A DNA stretch of 64,000 bases from assembly GCF_000787375.1 (NCBI RefSeq), contig NZ_JRJU01000016.1:1-64000 (forward strand), read 5' to 3'. Below, one piece after another: positions 35,787 through 43,852 of this stretch. The notes below the pieces were generated by a model. It did not search any database and had not been told where the DNA came from. It was given only the letters and a program-made list of their open reading frames with translations. Positions within the stretch are counted from its first letter, which is position 1, and each line of letters begins with the position of its first letter. The position numbers were made by a program, and so were the translations under genes. The stretch is from Halalkalibacter okhensis (GTDB taxonomy: Bacteria; Bacillota; Bacilli; Bacillales; Bacillaceae_D).

Positions 35787-38597
35787 TTACCCCTCTTTAT
35801 GATAGAGGACTTCTTCAAGCTCGATCTCATCTACGAGAACATGTCTTGGCTTACTCCCCATCGCTTCAGATACGATGCCTCTTTCCTCCATCATATCAAT
35901 CAGCCTAGCTGCACGGTTATACCCAACACGAAAACGTCTCTGTAAGCTTGAGGCGGAGGCTGATCCTTGTTCAATCACAAAGTAACATGCTTCTTCAAAA
36001 TGCTCATCGTCAACTTCGCCGTGGGCGACGTGTTTTAATTGCTCCATTTCTAATAAGTACTCTGGTTCTCTTTGCTTCTTCACATGAGCAACGACATCTT
36101 CAATTTCTTGATCAGATACGAATGTTCCTTGGACACGGACCGGTTTCGGTGAACCATTTTCATGAAAAAGCATATCTCCCTTACCAAGCAGCCTCTCCGC
36201 TCCTCCCATATCTAATATGGTTCTGGAATCGGTTTGAGAGGATACCGAGAAAGCAATTCTTGTAGGAATATTTGCCTTAATCAACCCTGTAATAACATCG
36301 ACGGATGGTCTTTGAGTTGCAAGCAACAAATGAATTCCACATGCTCTTGCCTTCTGTGCAATACGACAAATGGAATCTTCCACCTCTTGAGGGGAAACCA
36401 TCATTAAATCAGCTAATTCGTCAATAACGACCAACATTAATGGAAGTGCAGGTTTTTCAGGTGTTTCAGAATAAATCTCATTATATCTACCTACATCACG
36501 TACGCCTTGTTGACTAAACAGTTCATACCTTCGCTCCATCTCTTGAACAACCCATTTTAGGGCAGCTGTCGCCTGTTTAGCATCTGTAATAACAGGAGTA
36601 ACAAGATGTGGGAGTCCGTTATATGGAGCTAATTCAACCATTTTCGGGTCAATTAACATAAGCTTCACTTCATCAGGAGTCGCTTTAAATAATAAGCTAA
36701 TGAGCACTGAGTTAATACAAACACTTTTTCCAGAACCGGTAGCACCTGCTACAAGCCCATGAGGCATTTTCTTTAAATCTGTTACGATAGGCTGTCCGGA
36801 AATATCTAGACCAAGTGCAACCGTTAGCGGTGATTCTGAGCGAATAAAATCCTTCCTACGCAAAATTTCACGTAAAAAGACTGGAGTCGACGCTCGATTC
36901 GGAACTTCAATACCAATTGTGTTTTTCCCTGGAATTGGCGCTTCAATTCGAATGTCTTTAGCAGCTAACGCCAGTTTCATATCATCAGTCAATCCGGTAA
37001 TCTTTGTTACTTTTACCCCTCTGCCAGGTTGAATTTCAAACCTAGTAACAGAAGGCCCTTTCGTCACATGAACAACTTTTGCATCCACATGAAAGCTTAA
37101 TAGAGTTTCTTCCAAGATCGTACCTTGTTCGTTCAGCCATTCAGATTCATCCTCTTCCTGTATCTCAGGGTAATTTAGCAGTTGAATACCTGGATATGAG
37201 TAATCTGGTTCACTCTTTACAGGTGCAGGGGAAGGGGATGAAACTTGGGTCTGCTTCTTCTTTCTATCCTGCGGGAGCATCATCACATTAAACGGAATTG
37301 CTGCTTTTTTAGCTTTAAGCTCATCCGTAGACTTTTGATCTTGTTTTTCCTTTGCTAGTTTACTAGATTCAGCAGAAAAAATTTGTTCGCCTTCATCCAA
37401 GATCTGTTCTTGAGAATGCTCATCTGTTTTTTCAGTGTGTTCTTGGCGATTTTCATACTTTACAGAGGGTACCTCTTCTACTTTTCTTTCTTTTAATTCG
37501 TTTGCTACCTGTAGTTCTTGCAATTCCTGTCTGGCTTGTTCTTCCTGAACTTCTTGCTCTTCCTGCTCCTCTTGCTCTTCCTGCTCCTCTTGCTCTTCTT
37601 GCTCTTCTTGCTCTTCTTGCTCCTCTTGCTCTTCTTGCTCTTCTTGCTCTTCTTGCTCTTCTTGCTCTTCTTGCTCTTCTTGCTCTTCTTGCTCTTCTTG
37701 CTCTTCTTGCTCCTCTTGCTCTTCCTGTACTTCTTCTACTTCCTTCTCTAACCTTATTTCTTCGATTTGTTCTTCCATTACTGACTGAAGTTGTTCTACT
37801 TCAACAACTACGCTTGATTCTTCCGTTTTTTCCTCTCTTTCCTCAACAACAGAATCTAAAGCTTGAGCTATATCTGATTCCTCTTCCATTCGTTCTTCCT
37901 CTTGTTGAGATGTCGCCCTTGCTAAGGCCTCTTCTAAAATGGTAGGTACACCGTAAGGCCTCCCCGGATCTTTTGGGGAGAATGACTCTACTTCCTCGAT
38001 GGAGTCTAGCATTGCATCGAGTACTTCTGGGGGTGTCTCCAGAGACTGCCCCCCATGATCTAGATTCATTTTCGACTTCATTTTAGCTTGTACACTCTTG
38101 ACCGTTTCTTCTACCTGGGAGCCTACCTCACCAATGGAAAGAGGGCTTACTTCCTTTTTGCTTTTGTCCTCAAATGGGAGAACCGATACGCTATCTCCTA
38201 GCTTACTTTTTGCTGTTTCTCTCCCTTTGAAGCCATAAATCGGCGATGGTATTTCAGATAACTTAAACTCTGATTTTGAATTTTGGTTCCATTTCTTGTC
38301 GATCTGCTCAACTTCTTTTCCTTTTTTCATCGTTGGTGCATTTGTTTTTTTTGTTAATGTCTGCCTACTTTTCCTTTGAACACTTTCTTGCGGCGGATCG
38401 TCAATTAACGGAAAGCGAAAATTTCCTTTTTTCGGGTATTGATAGACGACTTTAGATTCACTTTTTTTATTTTCTACTTGAAACGACTTGCTCTTCGTAT
38501 GCGTTCTTTCTTGATTCGTCTCTACTTCCTGATCATCTGCAGAATCTCCGTTAAAAAATTGTTGGAGTCTCCTCATCCAGCGATGCAATGTTCCCAT
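35787..38597 (-). CDS. sftA: DNA translocase SftA (FtsK/SpoIIIE family)
   Basis: SftA pumps DNA away from the closing septum. The 936-residue protein lacks membrane helices, as SftA does. A long variable linker (about 1-470) contains around 20 consecutive Glu-Glu-Gln units. The motor domain follows with Walker A G-A-T-G-S-G-K-S, Walker B L-M-L-V-V-I-D-E-L-A-D and I-A-Q-K-A-R-A. The C-terminal gamma winged helix (about 865-925, A-S-S-L-Q-R-R-F-R-V-G-Y-N-R-A) reads oriented DNA motifs. The start is taken at the ATG at 38597; a GTG at 38606 is possible. Confidence 0.95.
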   Translation of the reverse strand: MGTLHRWMRRLQQFFNGDSADDQEVETNQERTHTKSKSFQVENKKSESKVVYQYPKKGNFRFPLIDDPPQESVQRKSRQTLTKKTNAPTMKKGKEVEQIDKKWNQNSKSEFKLSEIPSPIYGFKGRETAKSKLGDSVSVLPFEDKSKKEVSPLSIGEVGSQVEETVKSVQAKMKSKMNLDHGGQSLETPPEVLDAMLDSIEEVESFSPKDPGRPYGVPTILEEALARATSQQEEERMEEESDIAQALDSVVEEREEKTEESSVVVEVEQLQSVMEEQIEEIRLEKEVEEVQEEQEEQEEQEEQEEQEEQEEQEEQEEQEEQEEQEEQEEQEEQEEQEEQEEQEEQEEQEVQEEQARQELQELQVANELKERKVEEVPSVKYENRQEHTEKTDEHSQEQILDEGEQIFSAESSKLAKEKQDQKSTDELKAKKAAIPFNVMMLPQDRKKKQTQVSSPSPAPVKSEPDYSYPGIQLLNYPEIQEEDESEWLNEQGTILEETLLSFHVDAKVVHVTKGPSVTRFEIQPGRGVKVTKITGLTDDMKLALAAKDIRIEAPIPGKNTIGIEVPNRASTPVFLREILRRKDFIRSESPLTVALGLDISGQPIVTDLKKMPHGLVAGATGSGKSVCINSVLISLLFKATPDEVKLMLIDPKMVELAPYNGLPHLVTPVITDAKQATAALKWVVQEMERRYELFSQQGVRDVGRYNEIYSETPEKPALPLMLVVIDELADLMMVSPQEVEDSICRIAQKARACGIHLLLATQRPSVDVITGLIKANIPTRIAFSVSSQTDSRTILDMGGAERLLGKGDMLFHENGSPKPVRVQGTFVSDQEIEDVVAHVKKQREPEYLLEMEQLKHVAHGEVDDEHFEEACYFVIEQGSASASSLQRRFRVGYNRAARLIDMMEERGIVSEAMGSKPRHVLVDEIELEEVLYHKEG
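37549..37728. repeat. 9-bp microsatellite inside sftA
   Basis: The 9-base unit CTCTTCTTG (QEE on the coding strand), with CTC and TCC third-position variants, repeats about 20 times without interruption. It encodes the Glu-Glu-Gln tract. Long near-identical runs make the copy number prone to change by slippage, always in frame. Confidence 0.92.
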
Positions 38598-38936
38598 TGT
38601 GATCACTCTCTTTCTTCAATCAATTCTTTTGTAACGATAGAAAAAGGCTGACTCATACCAATCTAATCAATGTTAGAATTGATCTGTTCCGAGCACCCGA
38701 ACAGAAGCATTGGATTTGAGACAACCTTATATCATCACAGTTATTTGAACACGGCACCAATCTATATCAATCGTCTCTAGCAAAACGTCTGTTGACATGT
38801 GTCATATATTAAATGTACATCACAGCCATATCATTTCATTGTAATCAGACATTTTGTTATTACAATTTTTTTATTCCCTTAACTTTTTTATTGTACCATA
38901 TAAAAGTTTATTGTGACGGGGCTTATCGTCCTAATT
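38598..38936. other. Intergenic region without a recognised gene
   Basis: These 339 bases between ytpQ and sftA, both on the minus strand, must hold the sftA promoter. I find no convincing -35/-10 pair, hairpin or small ORF. In B. subtilis ytpR lies at this point; it is absent here. Confidence 0.5.
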
Positions 38937-39731
38937 CTATTTTGGTTTTCTTTGTGCCAAAATAAATGTTGGTTCTAATTCCCCATCTTCATAAAGGAAA
39001 GGAAGTGCCGTAACTGGTACTCTCCCCTCACCAAAAAACTGAAGAGCAAGCTGGGCTAGCACATCATAACCACGTTCGTTCACAATGTCAGCAAAAATCA
39101 GCACATCTTGATGAGGAATAGCAACAGCTAATTGCCCCGATGCCTTTTTTTCCATTTTCTCTAGCAATGATTGATCAAGAATTCGACTCGCATCAAATCC
39201 ATCTTTTGCTCGGAGGAAAAAGAAGCGATTTCCAGCCACGGTATCTTCTTTTAACGGTTGTGGCAGCGACCTCACGTTAAACATCGCTACCTCACGAATT
39301 TTTGCCTTTGTAAAGGGCGTATCTTTTAACATGCTTTCTTGAATAAGAGTGTAAGATTCGCCTTGATCAATGACGTAATAAACCCGCGTTTCAGCCGTAT
39401 GTTCGTCAAATAACAATGCTTCTCCATCATTTGATTCTGTTGGAAAAGACGTAGAACGAATAACCGGAAAAATACGTTTTTCATTTCCTGTAATCACGGG
39501 CTTATGTTTCATAGCTTCTAAACCAACCTCAACATAGCGAACGACTTCATCAATCGATCCAAACTCTTTTCGCTCCCACTTAGCAAGCAATGGCTTTAAG
39601 GAAAGTGTTACTCCTTTTTTTATTTCATCATCTTCTATGCGTAAAGTCGATTCCTTATGATCATAAATGATGGTCCACCCATCTCTTATTAGTCTTTGCT
39701 CGATCTCTTTTCGAAATTGTCTCATTTCCAT
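38937..39731 (-). CDS. ytpQ: DUF1444 protein YtpQ
   Basis: A 264-residue cytosolic protein of the DUF1444 family (UPF0354), of unknown function, conserved in Bacillaceae. It starts M-E-M-R-Q-F with basic helix, and has the conserved L-K-P-L-L-A-K-W and F-F-L-R-A-K-D-G-F-D-A-S-R-I-L motifs. There is no signal peptide or membrane helix. It lies in the conserved order ytpP-ytpQ-sftA; the intervening ytpR of B. subtilis is missing. Confidence 0.92.
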   Translation of the reverse strand: MEMRQFRKEIEQRLIRDGWTIIYDHKESTLRIEDDEIKKGVTLSLKPLLAKWERKEFGSIDEVVRYVEVGLEAMKHKPVITGNEKRIFPVIRSTSFPTESNDGEALLFDEHTAETRVYYVIDQGESYTLIQESMLKDTPFTKAKIREVAMFNVRSLPQPLKEDTVAGNRFFFLRAKDGFDASRILDQSLLEKMEKKASGQLAVAIPHQDVLIFADIVNERGYDVLAQLALQFFGEGRVPVTALPFLYEDGELEPTFILAQRKPK

Positions 39732-39804
39732 AAACTGATCCCTCTCCTTCTATCTTTTCTATTTTATCAGAAAGGAAAAGACGAACCAAATTGATTGATT
39801 GAAT

Positions 39805-40010
39805 AGGATGAAAGCTATACATTTAAAAATTAATGAAAAATAAAAAAATCGCACTTTCTGAGAAAGTGCGAGCATACTGCGATGGCTTCACTCGCCGTGC
39901 GCCTTTATGAGAAAACCACTCATAAAGGCTTAAAACATTACGGCGGCTCCGCTCATCGCTTCGAGTTTTTCGAAAAAGGTAAAAGGCGACCTTTTTTGAA
40001 AAACTCGAAA
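39805..40010. repeat. Hairpin-rich repeat, copy 1 of a tandem pair
   Basis: About 206 bases repeated almost exactly at 40012-40217. It contains three hairpins: CGCACTTTC/GAAAGTGCG with an A7 run before it, GCCTTTATGAG/CTCATAAAGGC (11 bp) and a long GAGTTTTTC...GAAAAACTC stem. Within the 180-base core only a G-to-A change (GTGCGCC/GTACGCC) and a few bases near the 3' end separate the copies. Confidence 0.93.
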
Positions 40011-40011
40011 C

Positions 40012-40217
40012 AGGATGAAATCTATATACATTATCAAAGTTGATGAAAAATAAAAAAATCGCACTTTCTGAGAAAGTGCGAGCATACTGCGATGGCTTCA
40101 CTCGCCGTACGCCTTTATGAGAAAACCACTCATAAAGGCTTAAAACATTACGGCGGCTCCGCTCATCGCTTCGAGTTTTTCGAAAAAGGTAAAAGGCGAC
40201 CTTTTGCGAAAAACTCT
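40012..40217. repeat. Hairpin-rich repeat, copy 2 of a tandem pair
   Basis: Second copy, abutting the end of the ytpP gene. Its first hairpin (40060-40080), read on the minus strand, is followed by a T7 run and makes a good terminator for ytpP. Diverged relatives lie at 42712 (inverted) and 45448. Confidence 0.93.
40046..40080 (-). terminator. ytpP terminator within repeat copy 2
   Basis: A 9-bp stem (40060-40068 with 40072-40080), 3-nt loop and, on the minus strand, TTTTTTTATTTTT. An identical structure sits in copy 1 at 39836-39870. Confidence 0.75.
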
Positions 40218-40540
40218 TAAAAATGGGATTCTGCTTTCGTTAGAAATGCTTCAATTTCTTCTTGTGATTTGCGATCTTTGCTGACAAAACGTTCTACTTC
40301 TTGTCCGTTTACAAAAGCTAAAAAGCTCGGAATTCCAAAGATCTCTAGTTCTCCACACAAATCAATAAATTGATCGCGGTCAACATAGTAGAATGAGAAA
40401 CTAGGAAAATCAGCTTCTATCCTTGGCAAAATCTGCTCAATGACGCGGCAGTCTGGACACCAATCTGCTGAAAACATGAAAACAGCAGCTTCCTGACTAG
40501 AGATTTCTTTAAATTGCTCTACACTTTGAAGTTTTTCCAT
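40217..40540 (-). CDS. ytpP: Thioredoxin-like protein YtpP
   Basis: A 107-residue thioredoxin-fold protein with the redox motif C-P-D-C at 28-31 in A-D-W-C-P-D-C-R, and the cis-proline in G-I-P-S-F. The C-P-D-C motif differs from the C-G-P-C of housekeeping thioredoxin, so it may have its own substrates. No signal peptide is present, so it is cytosolic. It is close to the EIIC-like gene (21 bases) and precedes ytpQ in the conserved order. Confidence 0.93.
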   Translation of the reverse strand: MEKLQSVEQFKEISSQEAAVFMFSADWCPDCRVIEQILPRIEADFPSFSFYYVDRDQFIDLCGELEIFGIPSFLAFVNGQEVERFVSKDRKSQEEIEAFLTKAESHF

Positions 40541-40560
40541 TTACAACACCTCTACATTGA

Positions 40561-41592
40561 TTATTGCTCAATCTTCATATCTCCTAAACGAATGGTTCCT
40601 CTTTTTCTCATCCATTCAGCTATGAGTAAACTTATTATAGCAGGTCCGACAAAATACAGTAAAACAACACCTATCAGCACATCTACGGAGAACCCCATAT
40701 GGGTAAATGTCATGATTGGACCAACGAGCCCACTAGTCCCCATCCCTGCTCCTGCTGCATTGTTCGTCATACCAAACCCGACTGTCGCAATCGGTGCTAA
40801 TAGAGCCCCAGCAACTGTAGGTGGGATGAGGATATATGGGTTCTTAACAACATTTGGCACTTGGAGCATGGATGTTCCTATTCCTAACGAAACAAGTCCA
40901 GACCAACCATTCTCACGATAGCTGCTTACAGCAAAACCGACCATTTGCGCTGCACACCCGACCGTTGCAGCTCCAGCTGCAACCCCTTCAAGCTCTAACA
41001 TGATTGCAAGGGCAGCACTTGATATGGGTGCCGTTAAAGCTAATCCCATTAGAGTGGCAACAATGATTCCCATCAAAATAGGCTGTTGCTCGGTCCCCCA
41101 CATAATAAGGGATCCAAATTGCTGCATTCCCGTTTGAATCCACGGTCCGATAACAGAAGCTGATAGAAATCCTGTCATAATGGTTACAAGAGGAGTTAAT
41201 ATGATATCAAGCTTTGTTTCACCCGAAACGAGCTTTCCTAATTCCGTTGATAGAACTGCAGCCACAAAAGCACCGGCCGGCCCACCTAACTGAGCACCAG
41301 CTGCTCCACTTACAATCGCTGCAAAAGCAACGAGTTTTGGCGCCTTCAATCCATACGCGACCGCAACACCAATAGCCGGTCCCATTAGACCCATCGCTAA
41401 GGTGCCAACGTCTTGTAGCCATGTACCAATGCCCGTCATGGCTGTATGAAGAGCAATTTGCTCTCCTATCGTTCGGATAATTAGGCCAATAATAAGCGAC
41501 GCAAATAGCCCTAATGCCATATGGCTTAACGCGGTAATGAAATATGTACGCCACGAAAGGTCTATGCCTTTTTTCTGCAAAAATGTCGTCAC
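40561..41592 (-). CDS. PTS EIIC-like membrane protein (PTS_EIIC_2 type)
   Basis: The 343-residue protein has about nine hydrophobic, Gly/Ala-rich segments and resembles the stand-alone EIIC family (PF13303) found in Firmicutes, for which no substrate is established. Conserved stretches include G-P-A-I-G-V-A-V-A-Y, A-P-I-S-S-A-A-L-A and G-T-S-M-L-Q-V-P-N. There are no EIIA/EIIB genes nearby, so phosphotransfer is doubtful. I place the start at the GTG at 41592, seven bases after GGAGGGGGG; the ATG at 41610 would lie before that site. It lies between ytpP and a lipoprotein gene. Confidence 0.82.
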   Translation of the reverse strand: MTTFLQKKGIDLSWRTYFITALSHMALGLFASLIIGLIIRTIGEQIALHTAMTGIGTWLQDVGTLAMGLMGPAIGVAVAYGLKAPKLVAFAAIVSGAAGAQLGGPAGAFVAAVLSTELGKLVSGETKLDIILTPLVTIMTGFLSASVIGPWIQTGMQQFGSLIMWGTEQQPILMGIIVATLMGLALTAPISSAALAIMLELEGVAAGAATVGCAAQMVGFAVSSYRENGWSGLVSLGIGTSMLQVPNVVKNPYILIPPTVAGALLAPIATVGFGMTNNAAGAGMGTSGLVGPIMTFTHMGFSVDVLIGVVLLYFVGPAIISLLIAEWMRKRGTIRLGDMKIEQ

Positions 41593-41623
41593 GAATAAGC
41601 CCCCCTCCATCTAAAGAAATCGG

Positions 41624-42133
41624 TTATTTTGCTTGATATGACTGAACCATTTGAGACATCGCTTCTATGCTATCCTCAAGGTCTTGATAAGTTGTCAGCG
41701 TTGACAGCTTAGCTCCTCCAACCGTAACAATGACAAATAATTGATCTTCATCTTCTTCGTTTACTATTACATATGCTAACTGGTCTTGTGTTTCGACCAA
41801 TTCGTAAAGCAAAGCCCCACCTGCTGCTTCTAAATCGCGTTGAAGATGAATATTACTTGATTTGGGCTCTGTTGGTTGATGGAATAAAACAAATAATTGC
41901 TCCCCACTTTGAAATAAAGCATTATATTCAATATCTTCAATCACTTCAAAACCTCTTGGTAAATAAATATGAAACATCGATAATTCAGTATTTGGTTCTA
42001 GTGCGTCTTCTTCAAGATTATGAACAAAGGCTTGCTGGCCTAATTCTAATGCTTCTTCTTCTGTGACTTGGCAACCCGTAGCTAGTAATAGGAACGTAAA
42101 GAACAAACCTACTTTCCACCATTTCGTAATCAA
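41624..42133 (-). CDS. Lipoprotein of unknown function
   Basis: The 169-residue protein has a lipoprotein signal peptide with lipobox L-A-T-G-C and lipidated Cys21. The mature part is acidic (E-E-E-A-L-E-L-G-Q), with an alternating beta pattern, and resembles no family I can name. It is 31 bases upstream of the EIIC-like gene on the same strand, so the two may be co-expressed. It faces the outside of the membrane. Confidence 0.82.
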   Translation of the reverse strand: MITKWWKVGLFFTFLLLATGCQVTEEEALELGQQAFVHNLEEDALEPNTELSMFHIYLPRGFEVIEDIEYNALFQSGEQLFVLFHQPTEPKSSNIHLQRDLEAAGGALLYELVETQDQLAYVIVNEEDEDQLFVIVTVGGAKLSTLTTYQDLEDSIEAMSQMVQSYQAK

Positions 42134-42266
42134 TTGTTACACTCCTTTTTTCTTATCTTACACAATTCTACCTAATAATACCCTTGTAGACTCAAGCTGA
42201 CAAGACAACTTTCCACTATTCCTGTTACAATGGAGCTAACTCATTACAATAAAGGAGAGATCGTTC

Positions 42267-42707
42267 ATGACATTAACCGTCTATTTAGCAGGAGAAATTC
42301 ATAGTCCTTGGCGTGAGTATTTTAAAAAGCAAGCTAACGAACATAATCTACCTCTTATCTTTACTGGTCCAATGGAAGATCATGATCGTTCAGACCAAAT
42401 TGGCGAGGAAATTTTAGGGGAACAACCAAATAAGGTGTTAAAAGATGAAACGGCATCGAGCATTAACAACTTACGAACACAAATTCTCCTTTCTAAATCA
42501 GATGTCGTGATTGCTTATTTCGGGGAAAAATACAAGCAATGGAACAGTGCGATGGATGCAGCTACCGCCATTACGTTAAATAAACCTGTAATTCTTATTC
42601 GTGATGAGAAACTTCACCATCCACTTAAAGAACTAGCAAACAAAGCCCAATTAGTCGTTGAAACACCCGAACAAGCCCTCCAAGCCCTCACCTACGTATT
42701 TGAATAA
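42267..42707 (+). CDS. ytoQ: YtoQ family protein
   Basis: A 146-residue protein of the YtoQ family, related to nucleoside 2-deoxyribosyltransferase-like folds: Y-L-A-G-E-I-H-S-P-W-R at the N terminus and I-A-Y-F-G-E-K-Y-K-Q-W-N-S-A-M-D-A with conserved acidic residues. The biochemical activity is not established. AAAGGAGAG precedes the ATG. The position between ytpP and ytoP matches B. subtilis. Confidence 0.92.
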   Translation: MTLTVYLAGEIHSPWREYFKKQANEHNLPLIFTGPMEDHDRSDQIGEEILGEQPNKVLKDETASSINNLRTQILLSKSDVVIAYFGEKYKQWNSAMDAATAITLNKPVILIRDEKLHHPLKELANKAQLVVETPEQALQALTYVFE

Positions 42708-42711
42708 GAAA

Positions 42712-42800
42712 AAGGCGCGCGACGTGCGGAGCCATTGCACTTCTTCGACTATTCTTCCAAGCCTCCTTCGAGTACTCCCATAAGGGGGTTAAATAAAACG
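42712..42800. repeat. Diverged inverted copy of the hairpin-rich repeat
   Basis: AGGCGCGCGACGTGCGGAGC and the following CATTGCACTTCTTCG align with the reverse complement of the copy at 45448 (about 30 of 35 bases) and, less well, of the copies at 39805/40012. The right boundary is uncertain. Confidence 0.6.
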
Positions 42801-42828
42801 CGCATGTAGCTTTGATTATAAAACAACC

Positions 42829-42870
42829 TAAAAAAATAACGGCTAAAGAAAATGCTCCTTAGTCGTTATT
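42829..42870 (-). terminator. Terminator of the small membrane ORF
   Basis: A 12-bp stem with one G-U pair (42835-42846 with 42859-42870), 12-nt loop, followed on the minus strand by TTTTTTAGG. It ends 14 bases past the stop of the 36-codon ORF. Confidence 0.85.
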
Positions 42871-42884
42871 ACTCTTCGTTCCCC

Positions 42885-42995
42885 TTATTTCGTTCCTTCT
42901 GCCAATTTATACATGCCAATTGCCATCGCAATGCTTGTTACATAAATCGCCCCCGTAAAAGCTAATACAATAGCAACAGTAGCTCCAGACATCAT
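42885..42995 (-). CDS. Small single-span membrane protein, 36 residues
   Basis: A 36-codon ORF beginning M-M-S-G-A-T-V-A-I-V and ending M-Y-K-L-A-E-G-T-K. It has one hydrophobic helix (about residues 5-28) and a short positively charged tail. AAGGAG lies five bases before the tandem ATG, and a strong terminator follows 14 bases after the TAA. These two signals make it very likely to be a real gene although it is short. The family is not recognised. It stands alone between ytoQ and the DUF84 gene. Confidence 0.75.
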   Translation of the reverse strand: MMSGATVAIVLAFTGAIYVTSIAMAIGMYKLAEGTK

Positions 42996-43225
42996 CACCA
43001 CTCCTTCTTACATCAATTTCTTACTCCCACTTTTATTATAATAAGAAGAAATCAACATTGAAGAAGCTAGTTGTGTCTATGTTTTTACAATTAATGGAAA
43101 TAACATTATTGACACTATGTATAAATTAGAAAGGTTCTTTGCTCAAGAATTGTTGCTATTCATTCTCGATAAAACTAGTGGAATGGAGCGGAAAACAAGT
43201 GCTAACAGCCATTAGAAAAAGAGGT

Positions 43226-43747
43226 TTAATGTTGCAGTTGGTCTAAGGAAGAAATATATTGTCCATATAACAATTTAACTAAGTGAGCAAACAATTCTTT
43301 TCTACTGACCCAACCTCCTGTATAGATTCCGATGGCTCCTTCCTTTTTTCTAGTATCGATATCACCGGTGACCTCAGCCATTACTGTACCTAGTTCTTCT
43401 CCTTGACGTAATCTTTTTGCTACTTGATCTGGCAATGGAAACTTGGCTCCACTTGCGATCCATTCTGCGCCGTCTTTGTGGACCAGTACACCCCAGTTAC
43501 AAAGTAATAGCCCCGAATCTGTTTCTTGAACTCCACCTTCTAAACCAAAAGCTAAATCAGCATCTGTCATTGCAAGAGCATGTCTAGCACGGTTTTTAGC
43601 TCCTTCTAGTGTTTCCAAATCAGAGAATGGTTGTGGACTGACGCCAGATTTGGCTTTTACACAAACAAACGTATGTCCTTCCCGGATAAGTGAGTCTTGA
43701 ACAGCATGTACCTTTGCTGGATTTTTGGTACCAATAGCAATAATCAT
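43226..43747 (-). CDS. DUF84 family NTPase (inosine/xanthosine triphosphatase-like)
   Basis: The 173-residue protein is of the YjjX/DUF84 type, which hydrolyses non-canonical purine triphosphates such as ITP and XTP. It shows I-I-A-I-G-T-K-N-P-A-K at the N terminus, the substrate loop S-G-V-S-P-Q-P-F-S-D, A-F-G-L-E-G-G-V and K-E-G-A-I-G. It lies between the small ORF and ytoP on the same strand. AAAGGAG precedes the ATG. The 230 bases between this gene and the small ORF hold nothing clear. Confidence 0.88.
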   Translation of the reverse strand: MIIAIGTKNPAKVHAVQDSLIREGHTFVCVKAKSGVSPQPFSDLETLEGAKNRARHALAMTDADLAFGLEGGVQETDSGLLLCNWGVLVHKDGAEWIASGAKFPLPDQVAKRLRQGEELGTVMAEVTGDIDTRKKEGAIGIYTGGWVSRKELFAHLVKLLYGQYISSLDQLQH

Positions 43748-43773
43748 TAGTTAACTCCTTTCTTTTATCCAAC

Positions 43774-43817
43774 AAAAACAAGGTTGACGTACAAGGAATA
43801 AACCCAAGCTGTCAACC
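43774..43817 (-). terminator. Probable ytoP terminator
   Basis: An 8-bp stem (43780-43787 with 43810-43817) with a long loop; the minus strand continues TTGTTTTTGTTGG. It lies between ytoP and the DUF84 gene. Confidence 0.6.
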
Positions 43818-43852
43818 TCATTTTTGTCTTTTTATCTCAACGCTTTTTGGTT

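Noticed and set aside
37502-37945. Long leucine-rich frame opposite sftA
   Set aside because: It is the complement of the Glu-Glu-Gln microsatellite, with no ribosome site and no plausible protein composition.
39823-40101. 92-codon minus-strand frame across the tandem repeat
   Set aside because: It encodes the same 22 residues twice because it crosses both repeat copies and their terminators; there is no ribosome site.
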